Assembly (NCBI RefSeq): GCF_002234675.1
Contig: NC_019860.2
Location: 11,406,586-11,470,585 of the forward strand
From: Oryzias latipes
Taxonomy: Eukaryota > Chordata > Actinopteri > Beloniformes > Adrianichthyidae
Reading direction: 5' to 3'
DNA: 64,000 bases
A program made the position numbers and the translations under genes. Of this stretch, positions 56,301 to 64,000 are shown one piece after another. Within the stretch, counting starts at the first letter, position 1; each line of letters opens with the position of its first letter. The notes under the pieces were generated by a model that saw only the letters and a program-made list of their open reading frames with translations, ran no database searches and was not told the DNA's origin.

Positions 56301-59300
56301 ATTCTGGTGACATCACTTATTTCTACACTTTTCAATGACTGAAAATAGACCATATCAAACTTAAATCTGCTCTAGTCTGTTTCAGATGTTTTGAAGAGAG
56401 CACTGCAGTGTAGTAGGTAACACTAGTTCAGAAGTTTTCATGGTGCTTCTAACGGCAAATATCGCAATAAATCATAAACCTTAAATGTGTTAAATCAATC
56501 TAATGGCAGCTTGAACCATTTAACGAATCAAATAAATCCCTTAATGCATTTGACCAATCGGATGGACGCCTTCACATTGTTGATCAATCAGATGGAGCCC
56601 TGTTATGTTAGATGTTTGTAACCCATGTCAACGTGGGTCATTTGGAGTACAATTTTTAAACTGGGAATGGTTATTTGGTTATTTTGCTGTTTGTTTATAT
56701 ACCGCAAATTATATCGTTATCGCAATTTTAATCTCTGATATCGCATATCGCGAGTTTTCCTCATATTGTGCAGGTCTAACTGAGATCATTCAGCTAACTA
56801 GAAATACTTACTGCTTACAGTGTTGTAAAGAAAAACAAAATTAAGTAGTTTAACATTCTACTGCATTTGAGTCTGAGATTCAGTTATTTGGAGTTGCCTT
56901 TGATTCTTTGACATTCAGCTTAAAGCTTAGTGGATACAGTTTCATCTTCAATGCATTCATTAAATATCTTGCTGTCCATACTACTAATTCCACCCATTAC
57001 TCCATCCAACATATTCCTATCTATTCCTGCCATGTCTTCCACATCTCTGACATGCTTCAGTCTCTCTTCAGTGACGGTGTCGGATTTATAATCAAATGTA
57101 ATAATAACCCACTGGCTTGTGCCTTCGTTGTTGCTGTTTAACATTGTTTTGTATTGAATTGTTACAATCAATAAAGTTTGAAAAAAAAAAGTAGTGAGCG
57201 CGTGCCGCGTGGTGCTCGGCAGTGAAGGCCCAGCGCGCGCAGGCGGGAGAGAAGGAGAAGTGATCAAAGGTTTCCCATAGAAACCCTTGAAGTCTGAACA
57301 CAGGACTAGCAGAAAAACTAAATTATGAAGACGAGGTAAATCTACACGTTTTCGCAAAATTTACTTTATTGAAAAAGGTGAAGAATATATAAACCGTTAA
57401 ATATTTTAGTGGCCCGAGCGGACAAGTGAAAAGTAAAGTCTTGTGGTCCGCACTGCTCGAAAAACAGGACCGGGCCAGCGGACAAATGGCTATGTCGAGC
57501 CCTGAAGGCGCACCCGATTATAGGGGGCATTCAGTGAAAAAGAATCTGCCATATGATATGACTACCCTAATCAAAATACCTACAGTGGGGCAAAAAAGTA
57601 TTTAGTCAGCCACCAGTTGTGCAAGTTCTCCCACTTAAAAAGATAAAAGAGGCCTGTAATTTTCATCATAGGTTCCTCAACTGTAAGAGACAAAATGAGA
57701 GAAAAATCCAATGACAGCAGTCAACCACTTTCTGTAAGTCATCATAAGTATTCACAAACTGTTGCTGGTATTTTGTCCCATTCCTCCATGCAGATCTCCT
57801 CTAGAGCAGTGATTTTTTTTGGGACTGCCGCTGGACAACAAGGACTTTTAACTCCCTCCAAAGATTTTCTATGGGGTTGAGATCTGGAGACTTGCAGGTT
57901 CACTCCAGGACCTTGAAATGCTTCTTACAAAGCCACTCCTTTTGTTACCAGGCAGGGTGTTTGGGATCGTTGTCATGCCAAAAAACACAGTTACATATAA
58001 TTGTCAATACCTTTGCTGATGGAATGAGGTTATCACTCAAAATCTGCCGATACACGGCCCCATTCATTCTTTACTTTGCACGGATCAGTCGTCCTGGTCC
58101 CTTTGCTGAAAAAAAGCCCCAAAGCATGATATTTCTACCCCTGTGATTTACAGTAACTCCAAAAATGAAGAGTAAAGTTTTTGCCACAAAATCTATTTTG
58201 GTTTTATCTGACGATAAGACATTCTCCCAATCCTCTTCTGGATCCTCCAAGTAAACTTGAGACAGGCCTGCACATGTACTGGCTTTTGCAGGGCGACACG
58301 TCTGGCACTGCAGGATTTTAGTCCCTGGTGACGTAGTGTGTTACTGATGGTAGCCTTAGTTACTTTGGTCCCAGCTCTATGTAGGTCATTATCTAGGTCC
58401 CTCCATGTGGCTCTGGGATACTAACTGTTCTTGTGAACTTTTTGTGATAATCGCATCTTGTGGGGGGCCCCAGATCAAGGGAGATTATCAGTGGTCTTGT
58501 ATGTCTTCCATTTCCTAATAATTGCTCACACGGTTGATTCTTCCCAGCCTGGTGCAGGTCATCAATTTTGTTTCTGGTGTCCTTAGACAGCTATTTGATC
58601 TAGGCCATAGTGGAGTTTAGAGTGTGACTGTTTGAAGTTGTGGACAGGTGTCTTGTGTATATATATAGCCAGTTCAAACAGGTGCCAGTAATACAGGTAA
58701 CAAGTGGAGGACAGAGGAACCTCCTGCAGAAGAAGCTAACGGGTCTGTAAGAGCCAGAAATCCTGCTTGTTTGTAGGTGACCAAATACTTATTTTCCCAC
58801 CATAATTTGCGAATAAATTCTTTAAAAATCAGGCAATGGGATTTTATTTAAAAAAAATCTTATTTTGTCTCTCACAGTTGAGGTATGCCTAAGAGGAAAA
58901 TTGCAGGTCTCTTTTATCTTTTTAAGTGAGAGAACTTGCACAGTTGGTGGTTATGCCTCACTGTAGAGGGACCAAGAGATAGGCAACTGGTCAGAGGGGT
59001 CAATGGGAAGTTTTTTCTAGTAAATTGTTTTGTGATTCATGTGCGCATATGCAGCATTTGTGAGGGCACAACATGAGAGATAAGTCAAATTTGAACTACA
59101 ATAAGTACACATTCTTCAGTTGTAACAGATGAAATAAAAAAAGCAAAATAAACACTTTTTTAGTTTGTGTTGATGTAAAGTATGTATCACTCTTCCATTT
59201 AGCCATAATGGTCCAAAAATCCTATGCTATGTAGTTAACCAAAGTTGTACTAAAACGTTTTTAAATGTTTGCACCATGTATCTCAGAAATTGGTTCCAGG

Positions 59301-62300
59301 TCAGTAAACACAACCAGGGTTCATACATGAAGTGCCCCAGATTGTAGGGCAAACAGTCATTTTTTGAGAAAATTAAACGAGTTTGAGTGCGCCATATTGT
59401 CTGAAAAACATGGAATGCAAAAAAAAAAACCTCTACACTTCAATCTGTAGTGCACCTTAGTTTTCCTCTCCCTTGAGTCATTTTTTCCATGACCTTTTAT
59501 TTGTTGAATGACATACGTTTGCTTTCAGTAGTTGTAGTGGAGTAGATTGTGTTGACACTAAACTACTTTTGTGATGGAGTAGGGCCGCACAATATGGCCA
59601 AAACTTTAAATGTGAAATATTAGTGATCAATATTGCGATGATGATATGACTTGCAATACACGAGCAAATTAGAAAACAAAAAAATAATACATAATTTCAA
59701 TTTTTGTTTTATTTAAATAAAAGTCAACTTAACTTAAACTGCAAGTTATCTTCATAAGAGACGAGTAAGAACTTGTTGGTCAGGGAACAATTATTTACCT
59801 TTCTGGTAGTACTGGCCAAAACTAAAATGGACAACAATTAAGAAGGATGTAGACGGTGTGTGCCAGGTTTTTTCTATTTTTTTAAAAACATTTTTTAAAT
59901 ATAATGGTTTCTCTGTCTGTGCAGTGTGTAAAAAATTTAAGGTACCGGTAACTATTTATCACAGTTTATATTGTCTTTTGCGATAGGTGTATTGCACAAG
60001 TTGATATCGTGATATTGACACATTTTAGATCTATTGTGCAGGTCTACTACAAAGTGTTTAATTTTTAACAAATTGGTAGCAACTTCAAAAAGCTTCAATA
60101 AATTTTAAAGTCACTGTTTCTTAAAATGGTACTTTGATTGTACTTTTTATACTAAAGCTGTTAAATGCTAAAATCTGTTAATGTTTGCATGAACTTACAT
60201 AAGGTGGAATATCTTTTGAAGAGCTAGTCATCAACTAAAAGCACAGCAGAATATTGTACCTTTTTTAAATAAACTAATTTTGCACCTTTGTGACTCTATA
60301 GGATCAATTTCTTTGAAACAGATTAAATCAATTGCACAAACTCTAGACAAGATCAAGTTCCTTATGTGGCAATATCAGACTTCCATACAAGGTTAAACCC
60401 AGTGTCCAAACTATCAAATGTATTGTTGATTTTAGCGCTTTGGGACCGCCGGACCCAACAAATTGAAGTCGGCGTTTCAAATCCCACCATCTAAATGAAC
60501 TGGTTTCCTGCCAGGCAGCAGGAGGAGGAAGGAAAAGGTGAATGTGAAGGGAGAATAAGGTCAGCTTTCTGTTGCTTTCTGTCCCGCGTGGACATTGGTG
60601 TCTCTGTGCCCAAAGCAGAACCAAGCCTCAGCACAGCATACATTTATTTTTACGATATTTAAACAAATAAATAACAAAAATAAATCAATGCGAAACCTGA
60701 CCAAAAGTGTGTTTAGGAGCCCCTCGGCCCTGTCAGCAAGGAGCAGACCACCAATTTCTCCCAGTCAATATTTGAGGAGCTAATTTGGAGTTTGTCCTCT
60801 CTATCGGAGGGAGGAGGATTGAGGGAATTAAGTTAAAATATACATGTTTTTTTGGATGTTTTCCTTTACACATTTGTTGTACTGCAGGAACTAACCTGCT
60901 CTTTTCTTGGTTGACATGATGTCAACCTCAAACTCACCTCACAAGTCAATCTTACCTTTTAGTCTCACTTTAGGTGAGCTTGTCAGTAATCTAGCTTTAA
61001 TTGGAGGCTTATGGCAGCTCTGCATCACATCTCAGACATGTGACTCCTTCAGTCCGGCCATAAAACAAACATACCTAAATATACTGCCTGGGGTTTTCAT
61101 GGAGAATGCCTATAAAATGTCAGATTCTCAACCTTTTAGTTTAACAGTCACTGTTGATAAATACTGATGATTCATTTTTGTTGCTCCGTTTTAAAGATAG
61201 CTTAAAGATTTCAAGTTTTAAAGATTTCAATGACAATGGTCATTGAAATAACTTTAAAACTGACAAAAGTTTAAGTTGAGAAAAAAATAGTACGACACTC
61301 TAATGACAAATATATTCAAACAGACCAGGACAAAACTGCCAATACACCTAGAACAGATTGAAGATAGTTTGACCATAAGGACATGTTAAGCTAAGATGTG
61401 TCAGCTAGTTACCATCAGAGGTGTCTTTAAATGTGTAATATTTCAGTCTGCTTTTATAAAGTAGTCAGTGTGCTGTTTGGTGGCATGTGGTGTACCACAC
61501 TTGGCATGCACCTCAGAAAGTGAAGGAGGCAGTTGTCTCAGAAGATTAGAAATAAACCTATGTGAGAGCATGTTAAGGGTTAAGGGTATATGACTGTCTC
61601 CAAGCAGATAGATTTTTCTGTGACTACAGTTATGCACAGTTTTGAAGTTGAAGTTGAACAGGACTGTACACAGCCTCATTAGACATGAGAAATTGATGAT
61701 CCATTACATGGATATCTTACAGTATGTTTTTGGACCATAAAATGCATCAGATTTTAAGGTGCAAAATCAATCAACAGAGAATGAATGGTCTATTTTTTTA
61801 CGTAAGGCACACCAGATTATAGGGTACATTTAGCTAAAGGCTACTCGTACTTGTACAGGAGTTGACCAGTACGCGTGGTGCAAGTCTTTGGGCTGTCTGG
61901 GCCTGTGGAGGGTCATAGAGAGAAACGGTTGCATCTTGAGGGGGAGTGCAGGTGTGGCTTGCAATTCCCTTGAGGATTGTATGGCCACCTCAAGGGATGT
62001 CATTGAAAATGGAATACCATTGTTGTTTGTGTGTTAAATCTATCGTCAAGTATTTGTAAGGCTAACATAAATTGCAAGCACTTATGACGTATGGGTGATG
62101 CTGTTGTATTGTCCCCTTACACTGGACTGGACTGTAGTTGTTAATAGTATAAGAGTATGCCTGTAGGATTTCCACACAAACTACACCCTGATTGTTTTAT
62201 TACCTCGTTTCTGATAATCAGGTTTTAGAATAGGAGGCAACATGGAGTGAACATCACTCACAGACCCTTTGTGCAATCTGCAGAATTTGGCAGGGTCAAA

Positions 62301-63952
62301 AAAATGAAAAATCTGTACAACACACCTGCTTTTCACTTCCTTCACCCTTACTTGACCCAGCATGTTACAAAAGCTGCTACGACCTGTTGCTTGCATCATG
62401 CCTGTAGAAAAAATGGAAATGAACATGTTTGCTCTTTGGAAGGACTGACCAACCCTTTTCCTCAAAAGCCCCAACCTTACATGTGTCCAGCCTTCCCTTG
62501 ACTCTTTGATGCTGACTACCTAAATCAGATATGTTCAGTCAATCGAAATGTGGAATAACTTGAGTCATTTAATCAGCAGCAAGCTTGTCTGGGAGAACTA
62601 CAAAACAGGCAGGGTTGTGGCTCTTGAGGACCAGGGTTGACCAGCCCTCTATGAGCTCACTGAGTAGTCTACGACCTTGATATTTTGTGCAGGCCACCTG
62701 TGTGCCCTGTACATTCTTGGCTATTTTTTTGCCTAGAGACAACCTGTTTTTCTTCTCGTAGGTGCAGTTGTGACTAAGACTTAAACAAAACAATCAGATA
62801 AAGTGATGTGGCTACACTACCCTGAATGTCTGGGCAATTGGTCAGAGGAGATGTTAGGTAGTGATGCATCTCTTATCTGCAATAACCAGCCTTTTCAGAG
62901 AGTACAACATGACAGATAAGTCAAACGTTCAAAGTCTTATTGGCAGTTATTGAAATTATATAATTACTTCTATGCAGATTACTATTGTACCATCTTTTGA
63001 AAGATTTTTAAAGCGCTCCCAGTGGTCTTTTAATTAGGATTATGCAGTTTTTAGCCAAAATAAAAAAACTTGTCTTTTTCTAGGACACGTGTCAAACTCG
63101 AGGCCCACGGGCCAAATGTGGCCCGCCATGTCATTTTATGTGGCCCGCGAAAGCATAAAAGTTTTTAATTTCTTAAAATAAAACATACAAATTGGTGTGT
63201 ATTTATTCAAATCTAGGGGGAATTGGACTTGAAATATTGGATTGGGCAACTACAAATTAGGCCTTAAACACTGTCTATATAACCTACCTAACCTGACAGA
63301 ATCAAATTTAAAAGGATTTCTGCTAGAGTAACAAGCAAACGTATGTTTTCTATGCAACTGTAATTGTCACTTTAAAAAGTTATAATAAAAAAAGACGAGT
63401 TAATTAACATTAAGGAGTAGTTGCATTTATTTTTCATTACATTTAATTACATGTATAATTTATATCTGGCTCTTTGAGGACAGCCACTATCCTGATGTGG
63501 GCCTCGGTGAAAATGAGTTTAACACCCCTGTTCTAGGACATAGTTTCTGTAGAGCGGGAGTGTTTTTGTTTTTTGAGTTGTTTTTATATGATTCTGTTGT
63601 CTAAAACCTCAAAAGCAAAGTGCATTTTCTATCGGCTTTTAAGCAAAGTTTAAAGTGTCTGGCAATGTTTGACCCAGCGTCGTTGCCCTGTTGTGGTCCC
63701 TTTACCTCGATTGCTCCACCTTTCTGTGTTGAATATTTAGCTCAGATCTTATAGAACCTTGAGCAACATTTCCATTCTTTCTCCAGGCTCTTCCACTGCT
63801 GTGGTCTGGATCTTCAGACGACCTGGGCTTCAGCGCCGACCTGCAGCAGCTTTACGCCACAGTCGTCACTCACTGTAACACGCGAAAACGCAAACTGTCC
63901 GAAGAGGATTGTTCTGCTGCTGAAGAGCCAGACCTGGCCTTGTTACAACCAG
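38324..63952 (+). CDS. nhej1: NHEJ1 / XLF (Cernunnos), first four coding exons; 3' end outside window
   Basis: XLF binds XRCC4 to bridge broken DNA ends for ligase IV in non-homologous end joining. Exons: 38324-38734 (head domain; [61 protein letters not shown]), 38814-38952 ([34 protein letters not shown]; start of the coiled-coil stalk), 41351-41409 ([20 protein letters not shown]) and 63787-63952 ([20 protein letters not shown]..., [15 protein letters not shown]). Phases agree and each exon has GT..AG borders. The order and spacing of conserved blocks match human XLF (299 aa). The ATG at 38324 sits two bases after a strong acceptor. The C-terminal Ku-binding motif must lie beyond 64000. 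Intron 3 spans 22.4 kb. Confidence 0.94.
39022..39275. mobile_element. Palindromic Tc1-type MITE (254 bp)
   Basis: It lies between TA dinucleotides (39020-39021, 39276-39277). The two halves are inverted copies of one another (GGGGGAAAAAAGTATTTAG against CTAAATACTTTTTTGCCC; ATCATAGGTATACCTCAACT against its complement near 39178). The ends match the Tc1-like copy at 57583-58963. It is a deletion derivative that has lost the transposase. Confidence 0.9.
39276..41350 (+). other. nhej1: Rest of NHEJ1 intron 2
   Basis: AT-rich. Fragments of dispersed repeats (about 40300-40330 and 40600-40700, related to 59200-59290) are seen. No gene recognised. Confidence 0.45.
42585..43012. mobile_element. MITE copy
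   Basis: TAAAGTCCCATCATCCTTTT and CCCAGTGGTCTTTCAATTAT at one end; CACCAAAAACACAATTTTTA and a GGAGGTCT end at the other. Same family as 48674-49184. Confidence 0.7.
44085..44690. repeat. Perfect 303-bp tandem duplication
   Basis: 44085-44387 is followed directly by an apparently identical copy at 44388-44690; reading both line by line shows no difference. Either a very recent duplication or an assembly artefact. No ORF spans it. Confidence 0.93.
46606..46668 (+). mobile_element. L2-type 3' tail fragment
   Basis: CCTTGAGTTCCTTGAAAGGC followed by ACAAATAAAATTTATTATTA and an ATT repeat: the 3' end of fish L2-like LINEs or SINEs. Severely 5'-truncated. Confidence 0.55.
48674..49184. mobile_element. 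Best-preserved MITE copy, with 7-bp duplication
   Basis: AACTAGT on both sides (48667-48673 and 49185-49191). Ends AAAGTCCCACTCCAATCATC and TTCATTAGGGTGGGTCTTT are inverted repeats (AAAGNCCCAC). Interior landmarks are shared with 16293-16824 in the other orientation. The duplication size of 7-8 bp suggests hAT mobilisation. Non-coding. Confidence 0.82.
49279..50124 (+). mobile_element. PIF/Harbinger deletion derivative with a transposase exon
   Basis: Flanked by TTA on both sides (49276-49278, 50125-50127), the Harbinger target. Ends are imperfect inverted repeats (AGGGCCGTACACACCGGGAC against the complement of GTCCAGTGTGAACAGGCCT), followed inside by ATATCGGCG and CGGCGAATAT. The inside keeps only the first transposase exon; the catalytic domain is gone, so it depends on another copy. 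Confidence 0.85.
49544..49754 (+). pseudogene. Harbinger transposase N-terminal exon
   Basis: From ATG at 49544 a frame with a serine run, then [20 protein letters not shown] and [20 protein letters not shown], then RMSVS. The W-V-x-P-I, GEF--LV-EL and FRMS pattern is the N-terminus of HARBI1-like transposases. It ends at a perfect donor (GTGAGTGC at 49755). No later exon with the DDE domain follows before the terminal repeat, so it cannot make a transposase. Confidence 0.8.
50175..50430 (-). mobile_element. SINE-like element built from RTE termini plus a tRNA-like head
   Basis: On the - strand the order is a head carrying a pol III B-box-like GGTTCAACTCC, then sequence matching the RTE 5' end (9505-9590: CCGGTCCCAAGCCCGG, GGGTTGCGTCAGGAAGGGCA), then the RTE 3' tail (6499-6535: CCCTGATGGGAAAAGCCGAA) and a GAAAAA-rich end. 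It has no ORF and must borrow RTE machinery. An A-box is not clear. Confidence 0.8.
50431..54418 (+). other. nhej1: Middle of NHEJ1 intron 3, no gene recognised
   Basis: AT-rich, with several low-similarity dispersed repeats. A + frame at 52461-52841 ([35 protein letters not shown]) might be a decayed transposase, but no family can be named with confidence. Confidence 0.4.
54419..55078. mobile_element. Two adjacent MITE fragments
   Basis: 54419-54573 is a short copy (ACCCACTCCAATGAAAACAG to TTGAATGGGACTTTA). About 54700-55078 is a longer piece (CCCTCACAACCCCAACATAA to TTTCATTGGGGCC). Both belong to the family of 48674-49184. Confidence 0.65.
56108..57504. mobile_element. 1.4-kb DNA transposon-like element with TIRs, unclassified
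   Basis: The ends are imperfect inverted repeats: CAGGGGTTGACATAGCC at the left and the complement of GGCTATGTCGAGCCCTG at the right. AAGGC flanks both sides (56103-56107, 57505-57509); together they restore a dispersed sequence of the type ACATAAGGCGCACC seen elsewhere. A relative is at 3772-4721. Another MITE end (TATTGTGCAGGTCTA at 56764-56778) is nested inside. The duplication seems to be 5 bp, unusual for hAT. The - strand carries a coding-like stretch (see findings). No transposase recognised. Confidence 0.7.
57583..58963 (-). mobile_element. Nearly full-length Tc1-like transposon, transposase decayed
   Basis: TA flanks (57581-57582, 58964-58965) and a left end CAGTGGGGCAAAAAAGTATT identical in type to the right end of the 4727-5725 copy. 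On the - strand a damaged transposase is readable: the [10 protein letters not shown] region (first Asp), [17 protein letters not shown] followed by a stop, the NDPKHP region (second Asp) and [10 protein letters not shown] (third acidic residue). Stops and frameshifts make it a pseudogene. The right terminal repeat has lost its outer part. Confidence 0.9.
59580..60046. mobile_element. MITE with TAGGGCCGCACAATA-type ends
   Basis: The left end TAGGGCCGCACAATA and the right end CTATTGTGCAGGTCTA are inverted repeats, and the interior is rich in ATCGTGATATTG-type motifs. A relative ends at 56778. Fits a widespread hAT-type fish MITE; a clear target duplication was not found. Confidence 0.6.
60047..61879 (+). 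other. nhej1: NHEJ1 intron 3, no gene recognised
   Basis: Mostly AT-rich. A fragment at about 61730-61830 (AAGGCACACCAGATTATAGG) belongs to the dispersed family into which the 56108 element inserted. Confidence 0.45.
61880..62790. repeat. Uninterrupted copy of the dispersed repeat split at 6051-10090
   Basis: Shares ordered blocks with 6051-6487 (left) and 9640-10090 (right), with nothing inserted between. The stretch at about 62275-62310 corresponds to the RTE insertion site. No conserved ORF. Confidence 0.7.
62988..63580. mobile_element. MITE copy interrupted by a hAT element
   Basis: AGCGCTCCCAGTGGTCTTTT and TTTTTAGCCAAAATAAAAAA (to 63085) continue at 63531 with GACATAGTTTCTGTAGAGCG, as in the uninterrupted copies. 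The hAT element at 63086-63530 lies between. Confidence 0.75.
63086..63530. mobile_element. Non-autonomous hAT element (445 bp), nested
   Basis: Exact 8-bp duplication TTCTAGGA (63078-63085, 63531-63538). Ends CACGTGTCAAACTC and GAGTTTAACACCCCTG are inverted repeats. Same family as 34396-35021. Non-coding. Confidence 0.93.
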
Positions 63953-64000
63953 GTTAGTTTGATGTTTATTTTTAAGAAAAAGTCTGTCTGGGCCTTGCTT

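Overview
This is vertebrate genomic DNA, almost certainly from a ray-finned fish. The genes are split into short exons with GT..AG introns, the proteins match vertebrate families, and the introns are full of fish-type transposons (Tc1, hAT, PIF/Harbinger, RTE and L2-tailed elements). The repeat set looks like a medaka-type percomorph; that is an inference from remembered repeat families, not a search.

Layout. (1) 1-10850: the last three coding exons of CYBB (gp91phox, the NADPH oxidase catalytic subunit) on the + strand. They lie among tandem repeats, old DNA transposons and a full-length RTE retrotransposon with an open 997-codon ORF in antisense. (2) 12999-15470: complete DYNLT3 (dynein light chain Tctex-type 3) on the - strand. 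(3) 17136-30059: complete RPGR on the - strand, with an ORF15-type acidic terminal exon and, further downstream, separate exons ending in a CaaX box. CYBB-DYNLT3-RPGR keeps the order known from the human X chromosome. (4) 31299-34052: TDP2 (tyrosyl-DNA phosphodiesterase 2) on the - strand, with a short N-terminus that lacks the UBA region. (5) 36547-63952, continuing past the window: NHEJ1/XLF on the + strand, divergent from TDP2, with a likely TATA promoter and a noncoding first exon. The first four coding exons are visible, and the intron before coding exon 4 is 22.4 kb and repeat-rich.

Functionally the genes cover phagocyte superoxide production (CYBB), dynein cargo binding (DYNLT3), ciliary transport and gating in photoreceptors (RPGR), and double-strand-break repair (TDP2 cleans blocked 5' ends; XLF supports end ligation). 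About half the window is repetitive. Several insertions can be dated relative to each other because they are nested or keep exact target-site duplications. No convincing rRNA, tRNA or CRISPR was seen. Exon boundaries were set by splice consensus, reading-phase continuity and remembered protein families; nothing was aligned or searched.
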